A DNA stretch of 64,000 nt from Pseudomonas sp. v388 (GTDB taxonomy: Bacteria; Pseudomonadota; Gammaproteobacteria; Pseudomonadales; Pseudomonadaceae), in contig NZ_RHQN01000006.1 of assembly GCF_003935425.1 (NCBI RefSeq), forward strand, positions 62,001-126,000, read 5' to 3'. Of the stretch, positions 9,660 through 17,590 are shown in pieces. The translations under genes were made by a program, and so were the position numbers. The notes below the pieces were generated by a model. That model was not told the origin of the DNA, ran no database searches, and saw only the letters and a program-made list of their open reading frames with translations. Each line of letters opens with the position of its first letter. The first letter of the stretch is position 1.

Positions 9660-11120
9660 TCAGCCCCGCACCGCGCGCAGCACTTCGGCCAGGCTGGTTT
9701 CGCCGCGACGCAGGCAATCGGTGGCCATCGCTGCCAGGCTCTGGCGCTTGTCGGCGAGATAGTCGTGCATGACAACTTCGCTGGCGCCGGCGTACAGCAA
9801 CTCGATCAGCCCGGCGTCCAGTTCAATGAATTCGTACAGCCCCATTCGCCCGTCGTAGCCGGTGTGCTGGCAGTCATCGCAGCCCTGGGGATGAAAGCTT
9901 TCATGCAGCCCGGCCAGTTCCGGCCACAAGGCCCGTTCGGCGTCGTTCATCGGTTGCGGCGTGGCGCAGGCGCACAGGCGTCGGACCAGCCGCTGAGCGA
10001 GTACGCCTTTGAGGCTGGAAGCGATCAGAAACGGTTCGATGCCCATGTCCCGCAAACGGGTCACGGCGCCCACGGCGCTGTTGGTGTGCAGGGTCGAGAG
10101 CACCAGGTGACCGGTCAGGCTGGCCTGCACCGCGATCTGCGCGGTTTCCCGATCACGGATTTCACCGAGCATGATGACGTCCGGGTCCTGGCGCAGAATG
10201 GCGCGCAGCCCACTGGCGAAGGTCATGCCGGCGCGCGGGTTGATCGCGGTCTGGCCGATACCGGTAATGGCATATTCCACCGGGTCTTCGACGGTCAGGA
10301 TGTTGCACGAACCATCGTTGAGGCTGTTGAGGCTGGCGTACAACGTGGTGGTCTTGCCGGAGCCGGTCGGCCCGGTGCTGAGCACGATGCCGTTGGGCCG
10401 CAGCAGGCAGGCCCGCAGGCCGCGCTCGACTTCGGCGGGCATGCCCAGGTTGTTCAAATCCAGCAGGCTGGCTTGCTTGTCCAGCACCCGCATGACGACT
10501 CGTTCGCCATAAATCCCCGGCAAGGTCGAAACGCGAATGTCCACTTCCCGTCCGGCCGAACGCAAGGTGATGCGTCCGTCCTGGGGCTGGCGTTTTTCGG
10601 CGATATCCAGCCGCGCCATGACTTTGATCCGCGACACCAGCATCGTGGACAAGGCCCGCGGTGGGCGCAGCACTTCGCGCAGATGACCGTCGACCCGCAA
10701 ACGAATGACCAGGCTGGCCTCGAAGGTTTCCACATGAATGTCCGAAGCGCGCAAACGCAGTGCCTCGGCGAACAGGCCATTGATCAGGCGGATCACCGGC
10801 GCGTCGTTGTCGTTTTCCAGCAGGTCTTCGACCTTGGGCAGCTCGCTCATCAGGCTGTCGAGATCGACCTGATCGCCGATGCCTTCGATCAGCGCGGCAG
10901 TGGCAGACTCACCGGCCTGATACAGCGTGCTCAGACGCAATTCGTATTCCTGGGCCGAGACGTGCTCCACCGCCTTCGGCAAACCGTGTACCCGCAGCAC
11001 TTCCTGCAAGGCATCGGTATCGACCTCCGGCCGCAGCCAGAGCTGCCAGCCCTGTTCAGCGGGCACCTTGGCAACCCCGGCCTGTCGGGCAAGGCGATAC
11101 GGCAGCAGCGCGGTCACCAT
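9660..11120 (-). CDS. gspE: Type II secretion ATPase GspE
   Basis: The 486-residue cytoplasmic ATPase powers pseudopilus assembly. It shows Walker A GPTGSGKTTTL near residue 255, an Asp box, Walker B IMLGEIRDRETAQIA near 315 and the His box LSTLHTNSAVGAVTRL near 340. A CxC plus CxxC cluster (LCAC and CDDC) near 375-410 fits the zinc-binding CM domain. The N-terminal ~150 residues form the N1E/N2E region that binds GspL. The start overlaps gspD by 7 nt. Confidence 0.97.
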   Translation of the reverse strand: MVTALLPYRLARQAGVAKVPAEQGWQLWLRPEVDTDALQEVLRVHGLPKAVEHVSAQEYELRLSTLYQAGESATAALIEGIGDQVDLDSLMSELPKVEDLLENDNDAPVIRLINGLFAEALRLRASDIHVETFEASLVIRLRVDGHLREVLRPPRALSTMLVSRIKVMARLDIAEKRQPQDGRITLRSAGREVDIRVSTLPGIYGERVVMRVLDKQASLLDLNNLGMPAEVERGLRACLLRPNGIVLSTGPTGSGKTTTLYASLNSLNDGSCNILTVEDPVEYAITGIGQTAINPRAGMTFASGLRAILRQDPDVIMLGEIRDRETAQIAVQASLTGHLVLSTLHTNSAVGAVTRLRDMGIEPFLIASSLKGVLAQRLVRRLCACATPQPMNDAERALWPELAGLHESFHPQGCDDCQHTGYDGRMGLYEFIELDAGLIELLYAGASEVVMHDYLADKRQSLAAMATDCLRRGETSLAEVLRAVRG

Positions 11121-13060
11121 ACGTCGCGCCCCATCCGTTCGCGGCTGGCCGGAAACAGTTGCAGCAAGCTGTCGCTCGCCGCTTCCTCGGGCAGTGCCAG
11201 CGACGTGCTGGCCTTGAGATTGCGGTACTTCTCGCTACTGAGCCGGGCCAGGGTTTCGCCGTCGCGCACGATGCGCGGGCGGATGAACACCATCAGGTTC
11301 TGTTTCACCCGCTGGCTGGCGTCGGAACGGAACAGACGACCCAGAAACGGCACGTCACCCAAAAACGGTACGCGCTGGTCGGTGGTGGTGGTTTCATCAC
11401 CGATCAGCCCGCCGAGCACGACCAGCCCATTGTCCTCGACCATGACTTTGGTCTTGATTTCGCGTTTGTTGGTGATGACGTCACTGGCAGTGGCGCTGTC
11501 GGCAATCGAGGACACTTCCTGGACGATATCCAGACGCACCGTGTTGTCGACATTGATCTGCGGTTTGATGCGCAGCTTCACGCCGACTTCCTTGCGCTCG
11601 ATGGTCTGGTACGGGTTGGTGTTGTCCTGGGTCACCGAGCCGGTCACGAACGGTACTTCCTGGCCGACCAGAATCGAGGCTTCGGCGTTATCCAGGGTCA
11701 ACAGCGTCGGCGTCGACAACAGGTTGAAGCCGCTCTGGCTCTTGAGCGCATTGAGCAGCGCGAGAAAGTTCAGACCGCCGCCGCTGAGGTTGCCGACACC
11801 TGCGGTCACGCCTTGCACGCCGGACAGCAACTGGCCCAGGCCGGTGGTGTCATTGGCCTGCGCCAGTGCCGCCACGCTGGTGACGCTCGGCGCGCCGCTG
11901 CCGGTAAAGTTGATCGCGCCGCCACCAAAGTTGTCGCCCTGAAACAACCACTGCACGCCCAGTTCCTGCGCGCGGGTGTCGGAAACCTCGGCGATGATCG
12001 CTTCGACCACCACCTGAGCGCGGCGGATATCCAGCTGTTCGACGATGCTGCGATAAGCGCTGACCTCGCTGTCCGGGCCGACCATCACCACGGCGTTGGT
12101 GCCTTCTTCGTATTCCATGCGAATGCCCGACGTGCTGACCGGCAATGCCTTCTCGCCTTCCTGCGCGGTTGAAGTCGGCACCGCGTTGTCCTGGCTCAGG
12201 CCGCGCAGCACCTTGACCACTTCGGCGGCGTTGGCATGACGCAGGTAGATCACCACGGTATTGGCGTTCTGCAACGGGTCGCGGGGCGTGTCGAGTTTCT
12301 TGAGCAAGGTTTTCACGCGTTCGCGGCTGTCGGCGCTGCCGCGCACCAGCAATGCGTTACTACGCGGGTCGGGCACCACCTGGGCGCCGTCGGCACCCTG
12401 TTCGCGGGCCAGCAGGCGGGTGACCAGCAGCGCGGTGTCGTTGGCGTTGGCGTGTTTCAGCGGCAGGACTTCCAGCGGTTCCTGGCTGACCTGATCGAGC
12501 TGCACCAACAGGCTGTCGATGCGGTCGAGGTTGCTGCGCCAGTCAGTGATCACCAGCAGATTGGCGGACGGATATGGCGTGACGACGCCCACGCGCGGAT
12601 CAATCAGCGGCTTGAGAATGTTGAGCATCTGTTCGCTGGCGGCATTGCGCACATTGAACACGCGGGTCGCCATGCCATCGTTGACCGGGCCGATGGGCCG
12701 TGCGGTTTCCACCGGCACCGGCTCCAGCCGCGCCGCCTGATCCGGCACGATCTTCACGCTGCCATTGGGCAGATCGACAGCCGCAAAACCCTGGGCGCGC
12801 AGCTGCGAGAGGAACATGGCGTAGATTTCTTCGCTGCCCAGCATCTCGCTGCTGCGGACCGTGACCTTGCCTTTCACCCGCGGATCGATGATGAAATTGG
12901 TGTGGGTGATGCGCGACACGCTGTCGATGAATTCGCTGAGTTCGGTGTCGACGAAATTGACTTCATAAACAGGTTCTTCCTCGGCTGCCGCATGCCCGAG
13001 AGTCAGGGCACAGAGCAAGGCAGCGAGACGCAGAGGTTGCTTGAGGCGATTGATGGTCAT
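11114..13060 (-). CDS. gspD: Type II secretion outer-membrane secretin GspD
   Basis: The 648-residue protein begins with a Sec signal peptide ending near LTLGHAAAEEE. N0 and N1-N3 periplasmic domains follow to about residue 320, then the secretin beta-barrel domain, with the family signature VPFLGDVPFLGRLFR near 600. GspD forms the large outer-membrane gate. The C-terminal tail after the barrel is short, and no pilotin gene was recognised in the window, so how the secretin reaches the outer membrane is open. The gene starts 2 nt after the gspC stop. Confidence 0.97.
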   Translation of the reverse strand: MTINRLKQPLRLAALLCALTLGHAAAEEEPVYEVNFVDTELSEFIDSVSRITHTNFIIDPRVKGKVTVRSSEMLGSEEIYAMFLSQLRAQGFAAVDLPNGSVKIVPDQAARLEPVPVETARPIGPVNDGMATRVFNVRNAASEQMLNILKPLIDPRVGVVTPYPSANLLVITDWRSNLDRIDSLLVQLDQVSQEPLEVLPLKHANANDTALLVTRLLAREQGADGAQVVPDPRSNALLVRGSADSRERVKTLLKKLDTPRDPLQNANTVVIYLRHANAAEVVKVLRGLSQDNAVPTSTAQEGEKALPVSTSGIRMEYEEGTNAVVMVGPDSEVSAYRSIVEQLDIRRAQVVVEAIIAEVSDTRAQELGVQWLFQGDNFGGGAINFTGSGAPSVTSVAALAQANDTTGLGQLLSGVQGVTAGVGNLSGGGLNFLALLNALKSQSGFNLLSTPTLLTLDNAEASILVGQEVPFVTGSVTQDNTNPYQTIERKEVGVKLRIKPQINVDNTVRLDIVQEVSSIADSATASDVITNKREIKTKVMVEDNGLVVLGGLIGDETTTTDQRVPFLGDVPFLGRLFRSDASQRVKQNLMVFIRPRIVRDGETLARLSSEKYRNLKASTSLALPEEAASDSLLQLFPASRERMGRDVW

Positions 13061-13062
13061 GC

Positions 13063-13491
13063 TTATCCCTGTTGCTTGAAGCCGAATGACGGACGTTGCG
13101 CGGGCCAGGGCAAACGCTCGCGCTTGCCGTTGTTGTCGAACACCAGGCCCAGCTCATCGATGTCCTGCAAAACAATGCCGGGCGCCAGGCGCTGACCGCG
13201 GGCCAGGGTGCGCTGGCGCTGTTCGAAGCGCAGCACCACCACGGTGGAGGCCAGTTCACGGGCCTTGAAGCCGCCGAGGTACTCGACGGCCAGCGTGGTC
13301 AGTGGCAGCTCGTTGCTGATCACCGGCCCTGCTTGCCAGTGGCCGCCCAGCAGTCGGGCGGAAGGCGCCGTCGGCACGCTCGCGGCAGCTGTAACCGCCG
13401 GGCCGTGCCAGATCTGCAACACGCATTGCGCGGCCAGCCATCCGGCCAGCGCCGCCAGCAGCACATGACTGGCACTGACGAGCCGACTCAA
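13063..13491 (-). CDS. gspC: Type II secretion coupling protein GspC, short form without PDZ domain
   Basis: The 142-residue protein has one N-terminal membrane helix (VLLAALAGWLAAQCVLQIW) and a periplasmic homology region (LPLTTLAVEYLGGF...GIVLQDIDELGLVFDNNG) that contacts the GspD N0 domain. It stops where longer GspC proteins continue into a PDZ or coiled-coil domain. The start is TTG at 13491, overlapping the upstream stop as TTGA with little ribosome-site support. GspC is thought to select substrates and bridge the inner and outer membrane parts. The identity follows from the domain and its place before gspD. Confidence 0.88.
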   Translation of the reverse strand: MSRLVSASHVLLAALAGWLAAQCVLQIWHGPAVTAAASVPTAPSARLLGGHWQAGPVISNELPLTTLAVEYLGGFKARELASTVVVLRFEQRQRTLARGQRLAPGIVLQDIDELGLVFDNNGKRERLPWPAQRPSFGFKQQG

Positions 13492-15137
13492 CTGATCTGC
13501 TCACGCGGGTGCCAGCCCGGATGCCCTTGCACATAGCGCATCTGCGGCAGTTGCAACGGCGCGATCCGCCAGTTGGCGGGCTGCTCGCGCAACCAGGCTT
13601 CAAGGTGTTGCCAGAGTGGCTGACCTGCCTGCGCGTCGAAGCCCAGGCCGAAGGTGCGGCACTGCCCGGCTGGTTCGCCGAGGCCGCTGACGCGTTTGCC
13701 GCCGGCGCTGTAGGTGATCTGCCATGGCTGACCCAGCCAGCGCGGCAGGTCCTGGCTGTTATCCAGCAGCAACGGTTCGCTGAACATCTGCTCGGCGGCG
13801 TTTTCCAGGACGCGCGGCACCTGCCTGGCTGAAACGCTGACCACCGGCGCGGGGTAGCTGGCGGTCAGGCTGATCAAGTGTTCGCGGGTAATCGGCTGGC
13901 CCTGATCCAACGGGCTGTCGTAGCGCAAGCCCGGCAGCAGCACGGCCGAATCAGGCGTTTCGGCCAGTGCGGAGTGCAGCAGACGATCCCAGCTGCCGCC
14001 GCGCACGTCACGGCGCCAGAGGTTTTCCGGGGCGTGGGCCAGCGGCTGGTCGAGCCAGCCGGCATGGGCGGCGCGCTGTTGTTGGGTGAGCTGGCGGATG
14101 CGGCGGGCTTCGAGTTGATCCTCGGCACTCAGGATGCCGTCCAGCGCCGGATGGAAGCGTGCCGTGAATTGCCACTGCCCACCGGCCTGCTGGCAACGGA
14201 TGCGAAATGCGCCGCTGGCTCGTGTCCCGCCGAGTACCACTGGCACTCGCTTGCCGGACGGCTGGGTGACCTCGACCGGTTGCGGCCACAAATCCTGACC
14301 GCGTGCGCACAGCACCAGATCCACCTGAGCCAGACGCTCGGCCATCCAGAAGCCGGGACCGGTGCCGACATCCGCCAGCGCGACGACCAGATCGGCCTCG
14401 GCGCGGGCGCGTTCCAGCACCGGTTGCAGACTGTCGTTCCATTGTTTGAGGGAAGCTTGCTGGTCGCGGGCATAGGGGTCGGTGACGCCGACCACCGCAA
14501 TCCGGATTCCGCCACGCTTGAAGAACGCCACCGGTTCAGTGCCCAGGCGCTGGCCGGTAGCCGCCGCGAGCCCGGCACCGAGCACAGGATGCCCGAACTG
14601 TTTGTACAAACCGGCGCAATGCTGCGGCCAGAGCAGGCGCTCGTCGCTGCTGACGCGCACTTCGCTGCCCAGCAGCGCGCTGCCCTGGACGCCGGATTGC
14701 CCGTGAGTGAGGTAAGCCAGACCGCTGCCGTTCCAGCACTGACCGTTTTCCAGGGTCAGGCTGTTGCCCTCGCCCGCTTCCCGGCGCAAGCCGTGGAGCA
14801 GCGCGCCGAGCACCGGATAGCCGCCGGTTTCGATGTGTTGGCTGAGACTGCTGTCCAGCAGGCCGTTGAGTTGGGCTTGATCCGGTGTCGCGACGCGGGC
14901 GTTGACGCCGCTGATCCACGGCGCCTGGCCGATGCGGGTTGCAGGTCCGAGGCGCGTGGCGGGAACGACTGGCTTGCCAGGCTGACGGGCGTCGAGGGTA
15001 TCGGCTACATACAGCAGGTCCACTTGCCCGCCGTTGCTGCTGCCCATTCCTTGAAGGTTCGAACAGCCCGGCAGCAGAGGCAGCACGGCTCCGGCCGTCA
15101 TCCATCCCAACACATCGCGCCGCGCCAATGAAGCCAT
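13488..15137 (-). CDS. Tat-type lipoprotein related to SoxB/5'-nucleotidase metallophosphatases, with metal ligands apparently lost
   Basis: The 549-residue protein begins MASLARRDVLGWMTAG, a twin-arginine signal, and continues into LLPGC, a near-consensus lipobox with Cys25. I preferred the ATG at 15137, with AGGA 8 nt upstream, over one 9 nt earlier. The fold resembles the SoxB/UshA family: DLLYVADT, LTLENGQCWNGS, GIRIAVVGVTDPYA and VDLVLCARGQD align with its calcineurin-like motifs. The expected ligands are replaced: DxH became DTL (46-48), GD became GQ (132-133), GNHE became SSDE (163-166), the motif IV His became Asp (ADVG, 255-258) and GHTHD became ARGQD (278-282). It is the first gene of the gsp operon, overlaps gspC, and lies downstream of a Pho box. 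It is probably non-catalytic, perhaps a binding partner or assembly factor; its function is unknown. Confidence 0.75.
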   Translation of the reverse strand: MASLARRDVLGWMTAGAVLPLLPGCSNLQGMGSSNGGQVDLLYVADTLDARQPGKPVVPATRLGPATRIGQAPWISGVNARVATPDQAQLNGLLDSSLSQHIETGGYPVLGALLHGLRREAGEGNSLTLENGQCWNGSGLAYLTHGQSGVQGSALLGSEVRVSSDERLLWPQHCAGLYKQFGHPVLGAGLAAATGQRLGTEPVAFFKRGGIRIAVVGVTDPYARDQQASLKQWNDSLQPVLERARAEADLVVALADVGTGPGFWMAERLAQVDLVLCARGQDLWPQPVEVTQPSGKRVPVVLGGTRASGAFRIRCQQAGGQWQFTARFHPALDGILSAEDQLEARRIRQLTQQQRAAHAGWLDQPLAHAPENLWRRDVRGGSWDRLLHSALAETPDSAVLLPGLRYDSPLDQGQPITREHLISLTASYPAPVVSVSARQVPRVLENAAEQMFSEPLLLDNSQDLPRWLGQPWQITYSAGGKRVSGLGEPAGQCRTFGLGFDAQAGQPLWQHLEAWLREQPANWRIAPLQLPQMRYVQGHPGWHPREQIS

Positions 15138-15174
15138 CTTCCACATCCTGAGGCTGATTCATGTCAGGGGCGGC

Positions 15175-15208
15175 ATATTGGCGACTGCAAATGACAGTTT
15201 GATGGCAT
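15175..15208 (-). promoter_or_regulatory. Pho box and -10 element for the gsp operon
   Basis: On the minus strand ATGCCAT (15202-15208), a 4-nt spacer and CTGTCAT (15191-15197) match the PhoB repeat CTGTCAT-N4-CTGTCAT at 5/7 and 7/7. Ten nucleotides further downstream is CAATAT (15175-15180), the expected PhoB-dependent -10 position. This places the transcription start about 30 nt before the first gene of the operon. Confidence 0.72.
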
Positions 15209-15288
15209 TTTTCTGAATGGCGGTGGAAACCGACCTTCGTAACATCTTGAAATAACTAGTAAGGGTCGGTGATCGTTTCTTAACAAAA

Positions 15289-15322
15289 CTGCCAATGAAT
15301 CATCACACTCGACTTCTACAGT
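15289..15322 (+). promoter_or_regulatory. Weak candidate Pho box for phoX
   Basis: CTGCCAA (15289-15295), a 4-nt spacer and TCATCAC (15300-15306) resemble a PhoB repeat only loosely. They are followed 10 nt later by TACAGT (15317-15322), the same spacing as the better boxes in this island. Position and family function support it; sequence alone does not. Confidence 0.35.
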
Positions 15323-15365
15323 CCCGGTTCCTTTACAAACCCACTGTTAAAAAAGGGCCTGATGC

Positions 15366-17402
15366 ATGAGTCGTAATACCGGTGATAACCAGAACCGCAA
15401 TCTCAGCAGCAATGAACCGATGGCCTCGGTGCTGGACACCTTCCTGAGCCGTCGCAGTGTCGTGCGCGGTGGCCTCGGTGCCGCCATCGCCATGATTGCG
15501 GGGACCGGTCTGACTGGCTGCTTCGACAGCGACAGCGACAACGATCACGACTCGCCCTCGACTCCAACGCCGGAGCCGACCCCGAAACTGCAACTGGGCT
15601 TCACCTCGATTCCGGGTTCGCGTACCGACGCAGTCAGCGTCGCCGCCGGTTACACCGCTTATGTGCTCGCGCCGTGGGGCACCCGCCTGAGCGACGCCAC
15701 CGAGCAGTGGAAAAGCGACGGCACCAACAGCGCCGCCGACCAGGCCAACGCCATGGGCATGCACCATGACGGCATGCACTTCTTCCCGATCAATGGCAGC
15801 TCGACCGATGGCCTGATCGCGATCAACTTCGAATACATCGACCAGGATGCCCTGCATCCGGCCGGCGCCACCTCGGTCGGTGGCGTGCGCCCGGCTGAAG
15901 AAGTCCGCAAGGAGATCAACGCCCACGGCGCCGGTGTCGTGCGTGTTCGCAAGTCCGGCGACCGCTGGCAGGTGGTGGAAAACGACCCGCTGAACCGCCG
16001 TTTCACCACCGCATCGGTCATGAACCTGTCTGGTCCGCTGGCGGGCACCGACAGCGTCAAGACCAAGTTCTCGGTCACCGGCACTCAGACCCGCGGCACC
16101 AACAACAACTGCGGCAACGGCTATACGCCATGGGGCACGTACCTGACCTGTGAAGAGAACTGGCCTGGGATTTTCGTCAACAAGGGCGTACGCCCGGCGG
16201 ATCAAGTGCGCATCGGTGTCAGCTCGTCAGCCGGCAACTACGACTGGGAAACGGCCGCAGGCGACGCCTCGGAAGTGAACGATGAGTTCCGCCGCTTCGA
16301 CGTGACCCCGACCGGCGCCACGGCAACCGACGACTACCGTAACGAAGCCAGCACCTATGGCTACATCGTCGAAATCGACCCGTACAACGCCGCCACCCTG
16401 CCGGTCAAACGCACCGCGCTGGGCCGCTTCCGCCACGAGGGCTGCTGGCCGGGCCTGACCACGGTCGGCAAGCCGGTGACCTTCTACATGGGTGACGACT
16501 CGCAGAACGAATACCTCTACAAGTTCGTGTCCACGGCGCTCTGGGAAGCGGCCGACGCCAACCCGAGCGACCGCCTGGCGACCGGCGCCAAGTACATGGA
16601 CAGCGGCAAACTGTATGTCGCGCGGTTCAACGCTGACGGCAGCGGTGTCTGGTTGCTGCTCGACGTGATGACGCCGACCAGCGATGGCAGCACCCTGGGC
16701 GCCAGGTTCACCAACCTGCCGGGCATCATCCTCAACACCCGTGGCGCGGCCGATGCCGTGGGCGCAACGCCGATGGACCGTCCGGAGTGGACCGCCGTCA
16801 ACCCGCTCAACGGCGATGTGTACCTGACCCTGACCAACAACACCGCACGCACCACGGCCAATGCCGCCAACCCGCGCGTCCCCAACAATCACGGGCATAT
16901 CGTGCGCTGGAACGATGGCGACGATCATGTCTCGTTCACTTGGGACATCTTCGTCTACGGCGCAAACGCGGCAGGCACGCCGGACCTGAACCGTTCCGGC
17001 CTGACCGAACTGAACCAGTTCGCCAGCCCGGACGGCATGACCTTCGATAGCCGCGGGATCATGTGGATTCAGACCGACAACGGCGAGAAAACCATCACCA
17101 GCTACACCAACGATCAGATGCTGGCGGTGATTCCGTCCAACATGGTCGATGCCGCGGGCAAGCAGATTCCGGTCAACGCCCAGAACCAGGGCGACCTGCG
17201 TCGTTTCTTCGTCGGCCCTAACGGCGCCGAAGTGACCGGCATTACCTTCACCCCGGACAACAAGACGATGTTCCTCAACATCCAGCATCCGGGTAACTGG
17301 CCGTCCACGGACGTAGCGACCGACGTCACTTCCGGCACCGTCCGCCCACGAGCTTCCACCGTGGTGATCCAGCGCGCCGACGGAGGTGAACTGGGGGTTT
17401 GA
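15366..17402 (+). CDS. phoX: PhoX-family alkaline phosphatase, Tat-exported and predicted lipoprotein
   Basis: The 678-residue protein has the twin-arginine motif LSRRSVVRGG (Arg29-Arg30), a hydrophobic stretch, and then LTGC, a perfect lipobox with Cys52 followed by Phe, not an Asp retention signal. A Ser/Thr/Pro/Asp-rich linker precedes the PhoX (DUF839) domain. Its signature NNNCGNGYTPWGTYLTCEEN spans about residues 246-265. PhoX enzymes are calcium- and iron-dependent phosphomonoesterases that fold before Tat export and act outside the cytoplasm in phosphate starvation. The gene is flanked by T2SS genes on both sides and is probably their cargo or client. The start codon has only a weak ribosome site. 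The family call is firm; the lipid anchor and secretion route are predictions. Confidence 0.9.
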   Translation: MSRNTGDNQNRNLSSNEPMASVLDTFLSRRSVVRGGLGAAIAMIAGTGLTGCFDSDSDNDHDSPSTPTPEPTPKLQLGFTSIPGSRTDAVSVAAGYTAYVLAPWGTRLSDATEQWKSDGTNSAADQANAMGMHHDGMHFFPINGSSTDGLIAINFEYIDQDALHPAGATSVGGVRPAEEVRKEINAHGAGVVRVRKSGDRWQVVENDPLNRRFTTASVMNLSGPLAGTDSVKTKFSVTGTQTRGTNNNCGNGYTPWGTYLTCEENWPGIFVNKGVRPADQVRIGVSSSAGNYDWETAAGDASEVNDEFRRFDVTPTGATATDDYRNEASTYGYIVEIDPYNAATLPVKRTALGRFRHEGCWPGLTTVGKPVTFYMGDDSQNEYLYKFVSTALWEAADANPSDRLATGAKYMDSGKLYVARFNADGSGVWLLLDVMTPTSDGSTLGARFTNLPGIILNTRGAADAVGATPMDRPEWTAVNPLNGDVYLTLTNNTARTTANAANPRVPNNHGHIVRWNDGDDHVSFTWDIFVYGANAAGTPDLNRSGLTELNQFASPDGMTFDSRGIMWIQTDNGEKTITSYTNDQMLAVIPSNMVDAAGKQIPVNAQNQGDLRRFFVGPNGAEVTGITFTPDNKTMFLNIQHPGNWPSTDVATDVTSGTVRPRASTVVIQRADGGELGV

Positions 17403-17420
17403 TTCCTCGCTGGTAATGCT

Positions 17421-17570
17421 TTCGCCAGCAAGCGGACTCCTGATAGGAGCGAGCTTGCTGTGGAAGGCAATCCGACGACCTGGCGCATAGCGGCAGCAAA
17501 CCCTCGCTCCGACATCACACCGTTCAACGCTGCCGCTACGCGCCAGATCGCGACCAAGGTCGCTCCTACA
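17421..17570. repeat. Cluster of three Pseudomonas REP-like elements
   Basis: Between the convergent ends of phoX and gspK lie an inverted REP-like unit (17421-17440, reverse of GGAGTCCGCTTGCTGGCGAA), a direct one (17445-17462, AGGAGCGAGCTTGCTG) and an inverted one (17549-17570, reverse of GTAGGAGCGACCTTGGTCGC). The last two face each other like a REPIN. Such repeats are common between convergent genes in P. fluorescens-group genomes and may end transcription. Confidence 0.75.
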
Positions 17571-17590
17571 CCCCGCTGCCATCCAGCGTT

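Noticed and set aside
8469-11942. A plus-strand open frame of 1157 codons opposite gspF, gspE and gspD
   Set aside because: It is exactly antisense to three well-identified T2SS genes. Its composition (Gln/His/Arg-rich) is what the complement of high-GC codons gives, and it has no domain pattern.
15333-16205. Minus-strand frames opposite phoX
   Set aside because: phoX carries Tat, lipobox and PhoX signatures in the other frame; the antisense frames have none.
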